Origin: Enhydrobacter sp.
Lineage (GTDB): Bacteria > Pseudomonadota > Alphaproteobacteria > Reyranellales > Reyranellaceae
Reading direction: 5' to 3'
DNA length: 64,000 nucleotides
Assembly (NCBI RefSeq): GCF_030246845.1
Contig: NZ_CP126889.1
Span: 930,001 to 994,000, forward strand
This document shows, piece by piece, positions 53,722-63,161 of this stretch. Position 1 is the stretch's first letter, and each line of letters opens with the position of its first letter. The notes under the pieces are model-generated. The model was not told where the DNA came from, searched no databases, and saw only the letters and a list, made by a program, of their open reading frames with translations. Both the position numbers and the translations under genes were made by a program.

Positions 53722-54472
53722 GGCCGGTTCCGACGTAGGCTTCGACGACCTGCGGATCCTTCGAGACGGTTTCGTAAGGCCCTTCCGCCAGCACCTCGCC
53801 GCGGGCCAGCACCGTGATGGTGTCGGAAAGATCGGCGACGACCGACATGTTGTGCTCGACCATCAGGACGGTGCGATCGCGCGCGACGGTGCGGATGAGA
53901 CCGGCGATGCGCTTGATGTCCTCGTGCCCGAGCCCCGCCATCGGCTCGTCGAGCAGCATCATCTCGGGATCGAGCGCCAGCGTGGTGGCGATCTCGAGCG
54001 CCCGCTTGCGTCCGTAGGGCAGCTCGACCGCCGGCAGGTCGGCGATGCCGCCGAGCCCCACCGCCTCGATCAGCTCGAGCGCGCGCGCGTCGAGACCGTC
54101 GAGCACGCGCTCCGAGCGCCAGAAATGGAAGGAGTTGCCGAGCTTGCGCTGCAAGGCCACGCGCACGTTCTCGCGCACGCTGAGGTGAGGGAACACGGCT
54201 GAAATCTGGAATGACCGGATCAATCCCATGCGCGCGATCGCCGCAGGCGAGCTGCCGGTGATCTCCCGTCCGTTGAAGCGGATACGCCCTGACGTAGGCG
54301 TCAGGAAGTGCGTGAGGAGATTGAAGCAGGTCGTCTTGCCGGCGCCATTGGGGCCGATCAACGCATGAATCGTGTGGCGGCGAACGCTCAGATTCACGTT
54401 CTTGACCGCCACAAAACCCTTGAATTCCTTGGTAAGTCCCGTTGCCTCGAGAATCGTTTCTTCTTTTCCCAT
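53714..54472 (-). CDS. livG: Branched-chain amino acid ABC ATPase LivG
   Basis: 252 residues. Walker A LIGPNGAGKTTC, Q-loop RSFQISAVFPHLSVREN, Walker B MMLLDEPMAGLG, and the Liv-type C-terminal end ending VVEAYVGTGHA. The signature site reads LPYGRKRALEIA, the degenerate form usual for LivG. The ATG at 54470-54472 has an AAGGGAGA site. It heads the leftward livGFHM operon, divergent from the first binding-protein gene. Confidence 0.95.
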   Translation of the reverse strand: MGKEETILEATGLTKEFKGFVAVKNVNLSVRRHTIHALIGPNGAGKTTCFNLLTHFLTPTSGRIRFNGREITGSSPAAIARMGLIRSFQISAVFPHLSVRENVRVALQRKLGNSFHFWRSERVLDGLDARALELIEAVGLGGIADLPAVELPYGRKRALEIATTLALDPEMMLLDEPMAGLGHEDIKRIAGLIRTVARDRTVLMVEHNMSVVADLSDTITVLARGEVLAEGPYETVSKDPQVVEAYVGTGHA

Positions 54473-54707
54473 CCGCTCTCCCTTTGCGGTGCCGCGACTT
54501 AATCGAAGCTTTGCCGCGATGTCCAGCGCCGCTCTGGCCCCAGGAATGTCACGGCCGGCCGCTGCGGAACCGTCCTTCTGTCGCGATGGGCGGCGGATGC
54601 CGGCCATGCTCCTCATGCCTGCCGCGAGCGCCCTTGGCATCGACTGCGAAGGAACGCTAAGTAGGGCATGCACGTGGTTCTGTAGCGGTGTGGGAGGAAA
54701 GCTCAGT

Positions 54708-55931
54708 ATGAAAGTTTCGACTGTTGTGCGGCTCGGCGCGGCGCTTGCCGCGGGCGTAAGTCTGGCTGTCGTCGGCCTCGCGGCCATCGCGCAGGCTGAG
54801 ACGCCGGCGCCACTCAAGATCGGCGTGCTGGCGGGCCTTTCGGGCGTCTATGCCGATGTCGCCCAGGGGCAGGTGGAGGCCATGCAGCTCGCCGTCGAGG
54901 ACGTGGGCGGCAAGGTGCTGGGCCGGCCGATCGAGGTCGTGTCGGCCGACCATCAGAACAAGCCGGACGTCGCCGCGGGCATCGCCCGCAAGTGGTACGA
55001 CGAGGGCGTGAAGATGATCAGCGGCATCGATACGTCTTCGGTCGGCCTCGCCGTTCGCAAAGTGGCGCAGGAGAAGGGTCAGATCGATCTCAATGTCGGC
55101 TCGGCGTCGGCCGACCTCACCGGTCCAGCCTGCTCGGCAACCGGCGCGCACTGGGTTTACGACACGTATGCCCTCGCTCACGTGACCGGCAGCGCCGTCG
55201 TGAAGAACGGCGGCGACACATGGTTCTTCATCACGGCGGACTACGCCTTCGGCAAGTCGATGGAGGACGAGACCACCAAGATCATCAAGGCCGCGGGCGG
55301 CAAGGTGCTGGGTGGCGTCAAGCATCCGCTCAGCACGCAGGACTTCTCCTCGTACATCCTGCAGGCGCAGGCCTCCAAGGCGAAGATCGTCGGCCTCGCC
55401 AATGCCGGCATGGACACCGTCAACGCCATCAAGCAGGCCGCAGAGTTCGGTGTCGTCAAGGGTGGCCAGCGCGTCGCCGCGCTGCTGATCTTCGAGAGCG
55501 ACGTGCAATCGCTCGGTCTGCCGGTGGCGCAGGGGCTGGTCCTGACGACCGCCTTCTACTGGGACCTGAACGACGAGACCCGGGCCTGGACCAAGCGCTT
55601 CCGCGCCAAGAAGGACAAGCTGCCGAACCTCACGACAGCGGGCGTCTACAGCGCCACCCTGCACTATCTCAAGGCTGTGCAGGCCGCCGGTACCGACGAT
55701 CCGAAGGCCGTGATGGCCAAGATGCGCGAGATGCCGATCAACGACATGATGACCAAGAACGGCAAGCTGCGCGCCGACGGCCGCGTGATCCGCGACATGT
55801 ACCTTTTCCAGGTGAAGTCGCCGGCCGAGTCCAAGGGCAAGGACGACATCTACAAGCTGCTCGCCACCGTGCCGGGCGATCAGGCCTATCGTCCGCTCGA
55901 GGATGGTCATTGCCCGTTGATCAAGAGCTGA
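54708..55931 (+). CDS. Branched-chain amino acid-type ABC binding protein, copy 1
   Basis: 407 residues. Signal peptide ends near AIAQA. The Peripla_BP_6 fold shows LKIGVLAGLSGVYADVAQGQ, SSVGLAVRKVAQEK, TWFFITADYAFGKS and DFSSYILQAQASKAKI. Close relatives bind amides or aromatic/branched-chain ligands. The ATG follows GGGAGGAAAG. It is divergent from livG and followed by a highly similar second copy. Confidence 0.93.
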   Translation: MKVSTVVRLGAALAAGVSLAVVGLAAIAQAETPAPLKIGVLAGLSGVYADVAQGQVEAMQLAVEDVGGKVLGRPIEVVSADHQNKPDVAAGIARKWYDEGVKMISGIDTSSVGLAVRKVAQEKGQIDLNVGSASADLTGPACSATGAHWVYDTYALAHVTGSAVVKNGGDTWFFITADYAFGKSMEDETTKIIKAAGGKVLGGVKHPLSTQDFSSYILQAQASKAKIVGLANAGMDTVNAIKQAAEFGVVKGGQRVAALLIFESDVQSLGLPVAQGLVLTTAFYWDLNDETRAWTKRFRAKKDKLPNLTTAGVYSATLHYLKAVQAAGTDDPKAVMAKMREMPINDMMTKNGKLRADGRVIRDMYLFQVKSPAESKGKDDIYKLLATVPGDQAYRPLEDGHCPLIKS

Positions 55932-56068
55932 ACTTTCGTTGTCGGAGGGCAGACGGGCGCCAATCGCCGCGCCCGTCGGCCGAAGGCGCACACGGACTTG
56001 GCATATCGCGCGGCACGACCTAAGTTCGCGCCTTGGCGACATCGCCGCATCAGGGAGGTAAGAACAAC

Positions 56069-57295
56069 ATGAAAGCTTCGAATGCTGTGCGGCTGGGCGC
56101 CGTGCTGGCGGCCGGCGTGAGCGTGACCATCGCGGGCATGGCGGCCATCGCCATGGCCGAGGCGCCGGCGCCGCTCCGAATAGGCGTCATGGAAGGCTTC
56201 TCGGGCGTCTATGGCGACCTGACCCAGGGCGAGCCCGAGGCCATGGAGCTCGCCGTCGAGGATATGGGCGGCAAGGTGCTGGGTCGTCCGATCGAGATCC
56301 TGTCGGCCGACCATCAGACCAAGCCCGATATCGGCGCGGCCATCGCCCGCAAGTGGTACGACGTCGACGGCGTGAAGATGATCACCGGCATCGGCACCTC
56401 GTCGGTGGCGCTGGCCGTCCGCAAGGTGGCGCAGGAGAAGGGCCAGATCGACCTCAATACCGGCGCGGGCAGTGCCGACCTCACCGGGCCGGCCTGTTCG
56501 CCGACCGGCGCGCACTGGGTCTACGACACCTACGCGCTGGCGCATGTGACCGGCAGCGCCGTCGTGAAGAACGGCGGCGATTCCTGGTTCTTCATCACCG
56601 CCGACTATGCCTTCGGCAAGTCGCTGGAAGACGAGACCACCAAGGTCGTGAAGGCGGCCGGCGGCAAGGTGCTGGGCGACATCAAGCATCCGCTCAGCAC
56701 GCAGGACTTCTCGTCCTATCTTCTGCAGGCGCAGGCCTCCAAGGCCAAGATCATCGGCCTCGCCAATGCCGGCATGGATACCGTCAACGCCATCAAGCAG
56801 GCGGCCGAGTTCGGCATCGTGAAGGGCGGCCAGCGCCTGGCCGGCCTTCTCGTCTTCGCGACCGACGTGCAGGCGCTGACCCTGCCGGTGGCGCAGGGCC
56901 TGGTGCTGACCGAGGCCTTCTACTGGGACCTGAACGACGAGACGCGGGCCTGGACCAAGCGCTTCCGCGCCAAGAAGGACAAGCTGCCGAGCATGCTGAC
57001 CGCGGGCGTCTACAGCTCGACCCTGCACTACCTCAAGGCCGTCAAGGCCGCCGGCACCGACGATCCGAAAGCGGTCATGGCCAAGATGCGCGAGATGCCG
57101 ATCAACGACATGATGACCAAGAACGGCAAGCTGCGCGAGGATGGCCGCGTGATCCGCGACATGTACCTCTTCCAGGTGAAGTCGCCGGCCGAGTCCAAGA
57201 GCAAGGACGACATCTACAAGCTGCTGGCCACGGTCCCGGGCGACGAGGCGTTCCGTCCCCTGAAGGATGGCCACTGCCCGCTGATCAAGGGCTGA
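56069..57295 (+). CDS. Branched-chain amino acid-type ABC binding protein, copy 2
   Basis: 408 residues, a tandem paralog of the gene at 54708. The two share almost the whole C-terminal region (for example NGGDSWFFITADYAFGKS, FSSYLLQAQASKAKII, MREMPINDMMTKNGKL); differences concentrate in the N-terminal ligand lobe. The ATG follows AGGGAGGTAAG. A strong terminator follows. The duplicate probably widens the ligand range of the one liv transporter. Confidence 0.93.
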   Translation: MKASNAVRLGAVLAAGVSVTIAGMAAIAMAEAPAPLRIGVMEGFSGVYGDLTQGEPEAMELAVEDMGGKVLGRPIEILSADHQTKPDIGAAIARKWYDVDGVKMITGIGTSSVALAVRKVAQEKGQIDLNTGAGSADLTGPACSPTGAHWVYDTYALAHVTGSAVVKNGGDSWFFITADYAFGKSLEDETTKVVKAAGGKVLGDIKHPLSTQDFSSYLLQAQASKAKIIGLANAGMDTVNAIKQAAEFGIVKGGQRLAGLLVFATDVQALTLPVAQGLVLTEAFYWDLNDETRAWTKRFRAKKDKLPSMLTAGVYSSTLHYLKAVKAAGTDDPKAVMAKMREMPINDMMTKNGKLREDGRVIRDMYLFQVKSPAESKSKDDIYKLLATVPGDEAFRPLKDGHCPLIKG

Positions 57296-57314
57296 GCCTT
57301 CCCCATTTTTCAAG

Positions 57315-57340
57315 AAAGGGCGCCCCTTCGGGCGCCCTTT
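57315..57340 (+). terminator. Intrinsic terminator after the binding-protein gene
   Basis: AAAGGGCGCCC (57315-57325) and GGGCGCCCTTT (57330-57340) form an 11-bp stem with the loop CTTC, ending in TTT, directly behind the stop at 57295. Confidence 0.88.
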
Positions 57341-57447
57341 CCATTTGCGTTGCCGGCATTTCCGGCCGCCCAAGCTTGCGCGCCGGCGATCGTCACTGTC
57401 TTATGGCTCTCGGAGCCTGGCAAGCGGGCCGAGGGAGTAGACGCCAA

Positions 57448-58743
57448 GTGACTGTTCAAGATCGCCCGCTGAAGGGCGCCTGGGGAATGACCGGGCTCTT
57501 GTTCCTCTTCATGCTGATCAACTTCGGCGACAAGGTCGTGGTCGGCCTCGCCAAGGGTCCCATCTCGGAAGAGTTGAACCTTAGTCCCGAGGAATATGGC
57601 CTCCTCGCCTCGTCCTTCTTCTTCCTGTTTGCAGTGTCGGCCGTCGTGGTGGGCTTTGTCGCCAACCGGATAAAGACGCGGTGGGTTCTGCTGGCGATGG
57701 CGATCATCTGGTCCCTGGTGCAGTTTCCCATGCTGGCGACGGTGAACCTGGAAGTGCTGATGGCCTGCCGCATCGTTCTTGGCGCGGGCGAAGGACCGGC
57801 TGCAGCCGTGGCCATGCATGCGACCTACAAGTGGTTCCCCGACAGGCTGCGCGGCCTGCCGACAGCGATTCTTGCCCAAGGCGCGGCCCTCGGTGTCATC
57901 GTCACCGTTCCGGCGCTCAACTGGATCATCGTGCACCATTCCTGGCATTGGGCGTTCGGCGCGCTCGGCATCGCCGGTCTGCTGTGGGCGGTGCTGTGGC
58001 TGATTTTCGGTCGCGAAGGGACACTGGTCGATCGCCCCGCCGACGGCGGTTCCCGGGATGCGCGCATCCCCTATCGATACCTTCTGACCTGTCCCAGCAT
58101 CGTGGCGGCGGCCTGCACCTGCTTTGCCGCCTATTGGGGTCTCTCGCTCGGCCTCACCTGGTTCACCTCCTACCTGCGCGAAGGCCTGGGCTACTCGCAG
58201 CAGGAGGCCGGCACTTTTACGATCCTGCCATGGATTTTCGGCTTCTTCGTCGTGATGATCGGCGGCTTCATTTCCCAGCGCCTGAGCGCGAAGGGCGTTT
58301 CGAGCCGCATCGCCCGCGGCGTCTTCCCGGCCGGCACCCTTATCCTCGGCGGCTGCTTCATGCCGTTCGTGGGCGGCCTGCCGTCGCCCGCCCTCAACCT
58401 CGCCCTTCTCATCTTCGGCTCGGCGATCGGCAGCACGGTCTATGTCGTCCTGCCGATGATCGTCAGCGAGCTGACGCCACAGCCGCAGCGGGCGGCGATG
58501 CTTGCCACGTCCGGCGCGTTCTACACCCTGGCGGGCATCATCGCGCCGTTCATCATGGGCAAGGTCATCCAGGACGCCGCCACCGTGGTCGCGGGATACG
58601 AGTTTGGCTACCTGATCATGGGCTGCCTGATGATCGCAGGCGGCCTGATCGGCTTCCTGTTCATTCGGCCAGAAGCCGACCGCAAGCGGCTCGCCAGGCA
58701 TATGACGCCTGCCCTGGCGATACAGACAGTCAGCGCCGTCTAA
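57448..58743 (+). CDS. MFS transporter, anion:cation symporter-like
   Basis: 431 residues from a GTG start with a GAGGGAG site. Twelve predicted transmembrane helices. The MFS loop motif VVVGFVANRIKTRWVL lies between TM2 and TM3 and CRIVLGAGEGPAAAVAM in TM4, close to the ACS/phthalate-type organic acid transporters. The stop overlaps that of the converging hydrolase gene by 3 bp. The substrate is probably a carboxylate (inference). Confidence 0.92.
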   Translation: MTVQDRPLKGAWGMTGLLFLFMLINFGDKVVVGLAKGPISEELNLSPEEYGLLASSFFFLFAVSAVVVGFVANRIKTRWVLLAMAIIWSLVQFPMLATVNLEVLMACRIVLGAGEGPAAAVAMHATYKWFPDRLRGLPTAILAQGAALGVIVTVPALNWIIVHHSWHWAFGALGIAGLLWAVLWLIFGREGTLVDRPADGGSRDARIPYRYLLTCPSIVAAACTCFAAYWGLSLGLTWFTSYLREGLGYSQQEAGTFTILPWIFGFFVVMIGGFISQRLSAKGVSSRIARGVFPAGTLILGGCFMPFVGGLPSPALNLALLIFGSAIGSTVYVVLPMIVSELTPQPQRAAMLATSGAFYTLAGIIAPFIMGKVIQDAATVVAGYEFGYLIMGCLMIAGGLIGFLFIRPEADRKRLARHMTPALAIQTVSAV

Positions 58744-59543
58744 GTCCGACCGTCGAGAAAGGAACGCAACAGGCCGGAACACTGCGTCGCATGGGAGAAA
58801 GGCAAGCCGTGCCGAGCCGGCCCGATGACGTTCAGTCGTGCATTGGGCAGCAGCCTATGCAGCTCGGCCATCACCGGCACAGGAATGAACGGGCTGCCAT
58901 CCGGATGCAGGAGCAATACGGGGCAGCGGATGTTCTCGAGGCGCGGCGTGAGATCGGTGCCGACGAGGACACCGAGCGCCTTCAGGATCGTATTGCGCGG
59001 CCATTCGGCCTGCTGTCCCTCGAACCAGGCTTCTTTCTCGGCGTCGAGGGCGCCGGCATGGAAACGATCGGGCATGAAGGCATGCGACCAGCCGGCGGCG
59101 CCGCCGCTGTCGAGCTGGCCGCGCCAGACCTCGACATGCTGGATCGAGGATCCGAGATGCGCGCCGTTGCTGACGGTCAGGGTCGCGATGCGATCGGGCC
59201 GCTCGATCGCCGCGGCGAGCGCCACCGTGCCGCCCAGCGACTCGCCCACGAGATGGAAGCGCTCGAGGCCTGCCGCGTCGGCCACGGCGAACAAATCGTC
59301 GACCATGCGCGGCAGCGACCATTTGAACTCGGCCGGCGGGCGCGCCGAGCGGCCGCAGCCACGCATATCGAACGCGACCACCGGATAGCGATCGATCAGC
59401 GCCGGAAACCAGCCGCGCCACAGCAGGCCGCTGCTGCCGATCCCGTGATGGAACAGGATCGGCAGTCCCTTCGTCTGCCATGGCGCGGCGATGTCGACGG
59501 CGTCGTAGTGCAACGCGCCGTCGGCCGTCGGGGCGACCGGCAT
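58740..59543 (-). CDS. Alpha/beta hydrolase
   Basis: 267 residues. Oxyanion region LFHHGIGSSGLLW, MRGCGRS, nucleophile elbow GESLGG with Ser102, and the late histidine in GPARHGLPFSH. It resembles 3-oxoadipate enol-lactonase-type hydrolases. It is the last gene of a leftward operon with a NIPSNAP protein and an MBL hydrolase, probably for breakdown of an organic acid or ester. Confidence 0.9.
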   Translation of the reverse strand: MPVAPTADGALHYDAVDIAAPWQTKGLPILFHHGIGSSGLLWRGWFPALIDRYPVVAFDMRGCGRSARPPAEFKWSLPRMVDDLFAVADAAGLERFHLVGESLGGTVALAAAIERPDRIATLTVSNGAHLGSSIQHVEVWRGQLDSGGAAGWSHAFMPDRFHAGALDAEKEAWFEGQQAEWPRNTILKALGVLVGTDLTPRLENIRCPVLLLHPDGSPFIPVPVMAELHRLLPNARLNVIGPARHGLPFSHATQCSGLLRSFLDGRT

Positions 59544-59551
59544 CGCCTGCC

Positions 59552-59878
59552 CTACTTCACCGAGGAGAAGGCCGTCGGCGCGAGGAACTGGTTGGAGACA
59601 TTGGCGACGATCTGGCCGTCCTTCTCCGTCTCGGCGCGCCGGGCGAGCCATTCCGGGTCGGCGGCGAAGGCGTTCCACTTCCTCTCGCGATCGGCAAGCG
59701 ACTCCCATTGCAGGAAGTAGGTCAGCTCCTGATTCGACTCGCCGACCAACGTGGTGAAGAAGCCGGCCTGCCTGATGCCGTGCTTCTCCCAAAGCTTCAG
59801 CGTGATGTTGGCGAAGCGGCTGAGCAGCGCCGGCAACCGGCCCGGCACGCAGCGATAGACGCGCATTTCATAGATCAT
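59552..59878 (-). CDS. NIPSNAP family protein
   Basis: 108 residues, a ferredoxin-like dimeric alpha/beta barrel. MIYEMRVYRCVPGRLPALLSR and ELTYFLQWESLADRERKWNAF are diagnostic of the family. These small proteins have no fixed role but occur next to catabolic enzymes. It sits between the MBL and the hydrolase genes with short spacers. Confidence 0.9.
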   Translation of the reverse strand: MIYEMRVYRCVPGRLPALLSRFANITLKLWEKHGIRQAGFFTTLVGESNQELTYFLQWESLADRERKWNAFAADPEWLARRAETEKDGQIVANVSNQFLAPTAFSSVK

Positions 59879-59905
59879 GCTCTTCTCCCCTTTTGCAACG
59901 ACCGA

Positions 59906-60793
59906 TCAAAACTTGCCGTCGAAGCGCGGCGCGAAGCCGTCGGCCTTCGAGTCGATGTGGCAACTGAAAGGCGCCCCGAAATGGCAGGGCATCAACCGGG
60001 CGCTTGTGCCCGCGCAATGCTCCAGCGCCGCTCTCCTGCTCTTGCGCGCATTGTCCTGATCGAGGCAGGCGAAGCTGTTCCAGTCGGGGTGATAGACCTG
60101 CAGCGCGTGGTGCAGGATGTCGCCGCAGAACAGCGCCTTCTCGCCCTTCGACTCGAACTTGATGGCGATCGTGCCGGGCGTATGGCCGGGCGCCGGCTCG
60201 ACCTTCAGGGTCTCGTCGAGCGCCTGGGCGCCCGTCACCATCTGCGCGAGCCCCGCCTCGACCACCGGCAGCACGGAGTCGCGGAACGAGCCGCCGTTCG
60301 CCGGGCCCTTCAACGGGTCACTGTCGAGCTTGTGGTAGAAGTCGTAATCCTCGCGACTGAAGACGTACTTCGCGTTCCTGAACGTCGGCACCCAGCGGCC
60401 GTTGTCGAGCCGCGTGTTCCAGCCGACATGGTCGACATGCAGGTGGGTGCACATCACCATGTCGATCTCGTCGGGCTTTACGCCCGCCGCCGCCAGCCGC
60501 TCGAGATACCTGGTCTCCATCATGTGCCACTTCGGCCGATAAGCACGCGGCTTGTGGTTGCCGACGCAGGTATCGATCAGGATTCGCTTGCCGCCGATCT
60601 TGATCAGCCAGCTATGGACGCTGAGCTTCAGGAAGCCGGAGGCTTCGTCGTAGTGGTTGGGCGAGAGCCAGTCGCGGTGCCGACGGACCACATCGGCGTT
60701 CCAGGCTGGAAAGAATTTCACGGCCTCGAAGTTGGGCTCGTAGCTTTCCTCGATACGCGTGACCGTGGCGCTCCCCAGCTTCAGCTCGACCAT
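59906..60793 (-). CDS. MBL-fold metallo-hydrolase
   Basis: 295 residues. The metallo-beta-lactamase metal site is seen in CTHLHVDHVGWN (HxHxDH), with a further histidine in APGHTPGTIAI, an Asp in FCGDILHH and a last histidine in PCHFGAPF. This is the quorum-quenching lactonase/esterase type, not a beta-lactamase. It is the first gene of the leftward operon and divergent from the amidase. Confidence 0.92.
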   Translation of the reverse strand: MVELKLGSATVTRIEESYEPNFEAVKFFPAWNADVVRRHRDWLSPNHYDEASGFLKLSVHSWLIKIGGKRILIDTCVGNHKPRAYRPKWHMMETRYLERLAAAGVKPDEIDMVMCTHLHVDHVGWNTRLDNGRWVPTFRNAKYVFSREDYDFYHKLDSDPLKGPANGGSFRDSVLPVVEAGLAQMVTGAQALDETLKVEPAPGHTPGTIAIKFESKGEKALFCGDILHHALQVYHPDWNSFACLDQDNARKSRRAALEHCAGTSARLMPCHFGAPFSCHIDSKADGFAPRFDGKF

Positions 60794-60972
60794 GCTCGTC
60801 CCCTCCTCGCTCGGCGGCGAGCTTAAGCGGCGGATGCCGTCCGGAACAGGCGAACGCCGGACGATTTTCGACAGCCGAACACCGCTCCGGCGCGCCTTCA
60901 CTGAACGCTCGACGCACCGCAAGGCCCAACCCAAACTATAGACCTTGCTGCATTGCGGGATCACGAACAGCC

Positions 60973-62391
60973 ATGTCCGATGAATTTGTCTGGTGTTCCG
61001 CCACAGACCTGGGCCGGCGCTACGCCAGGAAAGACCTCTCTCCAGTCGAGGTCACGAAGCAGATGCTGGCGCGCGCCGACCGATTGCAGCCGCATCTCAA
61101 TTTCCTCGTTCTGATCGACCACGAGGGCGCACTCGAGACGGCCCGGGCTTCCGAGGCGCGCTGGGCCAAGGGCAAGCCCCTCTCGCCGCTGGATGGCGTG
61201 CCCACCTCGATCAAGGACACGACGACGGTCAAAGGTTGGCCGACACGCTACGGCTCTCGCGCGACGGACGAGACGCCCGCGGTCGAGGATGCGCCGGTCG
61301 TCGGCCGTCTGCGGGCGGCCGGCATGCCGATCCTGGGCAAGACCACGACACCCGAGTTCGGCTGGAAGGCGCTCACCGATTCGCCGCTTCAAGGCGTGAC
61401 CCGAAACCCTTGGAACCTCGCACATTCGCCCGGCGGCTCGTCGGGCGGGGCGGCGGCGATGACGGCCGCGGGCGTGGGACCGTTCAACCATGGCAACGAC
61501 GGCGGCGGCTCGATCCGCATCCCTTCGGCCCATACCGGCCTGGTCGGCCTCAAGCCGTCGTTCGGCCGCCTCGCCCAATATCCGGCCGATGCGCCATTCG
61601 CCGACGTCGTGAGCCAGGGCGTCCTGGCGCGCAGCGTCCTCGATACCGCCCTGGCCTTGAATGCGACGGCCGGCCCCGATCCTCGCGACTGGCGCTCCCT
61701 GCCGCCGGAAGCGCGCGACTATATGATCGGGCTCGACGGCGGCGTGCGCGGCTGGAAGATCGGGCTCAGTCTCGATCTCGGCCACGTGAAAGCCGATCCG
61801 GAAGTCCGCGACCTCGTAGCGGCGGCTGCCCGACGCTTCCAAGAGCTCGGCGCGCATATCGAGGAGGTGGGGCCCCTGATCGAGCCCCTGCAGCAGTCGT
61901 TCGAGCCGCTCTGGATCGGCAGCTTCGCCACCCGGCTGCGCCAGATCCCGAGCCAGCTCCACGACAAGCTCGACCCGGGCTTCCGGGCGGCCGCCGAGAG
62001 GGGCCTGGCCATCACGCTCGCCGACTACGCCAGATCGTACGAGGCGAGGTCCAGGCTCGCCCGCGACCTGGCGCTGTGGCATCGGAAATACGATCTGCTG
62101 CTGGCGCCCGTCACGCCGACCGCCGCCCCGACGGTGGAAACGCTCTACAACTCGGAGAGCTTCCCCCGCTGGACGAAAGGCGCGCCCTACACCTTGCCCT
62201 TCAATCTGACAGGCCAGCCGGCCGCCTCGATGCCGGCCGGTCTCACTGCAACCGGCCTGCCGGTCGGCCTTCAGATCGTCGGCGCCCCTCGCACCGACCA
62301 TCTGGTGCTGCGGGCCATGCGCGCCTACGAAAGCGTCACCAGCTGGGCCTGGCCGCAGCCGAAGGTCGTGGAGGCGCTGGCACGCCTCTAG
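60973..62391 (+). CDS. Amidase signature family hydrolase
   Basis: 472 residues. The Ser-cisSer-Lys triad is complete: Lys81 in PTSIKDTTTVKG, Ser156 in SPGGSSGGAA and nucleophile Ser180 in NDGGGSIRIPS. The family cleaves amides or esters, including aryl amides and carbamates; the missing GatB/GatC context rules out the tRNA amidotransferase role. Its 5' end faces the MBL gene. Confidence 0.94.
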   Translation: MSDEFVWCSATDLGRRYARKDLSPVEVTKQMLARADRLQPHLNFLVLIDHEGALETARASEARWAKGKPLSPLDGVPTSIKDTTTVKGWPTRYGSRATDETPAVEDAPVVGRLRAAGMPILGKTTTPEFGWKALTDSPLQGVTRNPWNLAHSPGGSSGGAAAMTAAGVGPFNHGNDGGGSIRIPSAHTGLVGLKPSFGRLAQYPADAPFADVVSQGVLARSVLDTALALNATAGPDPRDWRSLPPEARDYMIGLDGGVRGWKIGLSLDLGHVKADPEVRDLVAAAARRFQELGAHIEEVGPLIEPLQQSFEPLWIGSFATRLRQIPSQLHDKLDPGFRAAAERGLAITLADYARSYEARSRLARDLALWHRKYDLLLAPVTPTAAPTVETLYNSESFPRWTKGAPYTLPFNLTGQPAASMPAGLTATGLPVGLQIVGAPRTDHLVLRAMRAYESVTSWAWPQPKVVEALARL

Positions 62392-62702
62392 CGAATGGGG
62401 CGGTGACCGCCATTGAAAAGCCGCAGAATGCCTATAATTTCTCTCGCAGAGGACGCCTCTCGACGACCTGAGCGGCCTGTCCATGCGGACGTTGGCTGCA
62501 GTGGTCGACGCCGCTGCCGGACCCTCCGCGTTTCAGTATCCACTTTCCGGAGTCGGCGGCCACCGGCGCCGACCTCTTGATCGAGCCAAATCACGGATCC
62601 GCCGGTCCGTCGCGTCGTTCCGTCTGCCCGAGCTTGCGGCGCAGCAGCGGTCCGGCCGCAGGTTCGGAGCGGGTCAGGTAAGGACCGCGGCAGGAGGTTG
62701 CA
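62392..62702. other. Intergenic stretch, no gene seen
   Basis: About 310 bp between the amidase and the SPW gene. I see no believable gene on either strand; the last 20 bases hold the ribosome site of the SPW gene. Confidence 0.5.
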
Positions 62703-63065
62703 ATGAGTACGTCCACCGACAGGATGTCCCATCAATGGCGGGACGTCGCCAATCTGATCCTGGGCCTCTGGATGCTGATCTCGCCGTGGGTGCTGGCCTA
62801 TATCGGCGAGCCGACGGCGGCCTGGAACGCCCACATCGTCGGCATCATCGTCGCCGTAGCGGCGATCGCCGCGCTGGTGGCGTTCCACAAATGGGAAGAA
62901 TGGGTCAACGTCGCGCTCGGCATCTGGCTGATCGTCTCTCCGTTCCTGCTGGGCTACGCGATGTTGTCCAACGCACTCTGGAACCAGATCGTGCTCGGCA
63001 TCGTGATCGGCGTCCTGGCCCTCTGGACCGCCGTCACGTCGACTGAACGCGGCGTCACGGCCTGA
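62703..63065 (+). CDS. SPW repeat membrane protein
   Basis: 120 residues, four transmembrane helices made of two SPW repeats: LGLWMLISPWVLAYI ... AAWNAHIVGI and LGIWLIVSPFLLGYA ... ALWNQIVLGI. SPW proteins are widespread in actinobacteria and alphaproteobacteria; their role is unknown. A GGAGG site precedes the ATG. It is convergent with the SDR gene. Confidence 0.92.
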   Translation: MSTSTDRMSHQWRDVANLILGLWMLISPWVLAYIGEPTAAWNAHIVGIIVAVAAIAALVAFHKWEEWVNVALGIWLIVSPFLLGYAMLSNALWNQIVLGIVIGVLALWTAVTSTERGVTA

Positions 63066-63161
63066 CGCCGAACTGCGTCCGAGGTTGACGCGCCCGACGA
63101 CAGGCCCTCGCCGGGCGCGAGAGTGCGGGCCGACCAGCAGCGCGCGAACATATTGTTCGGA

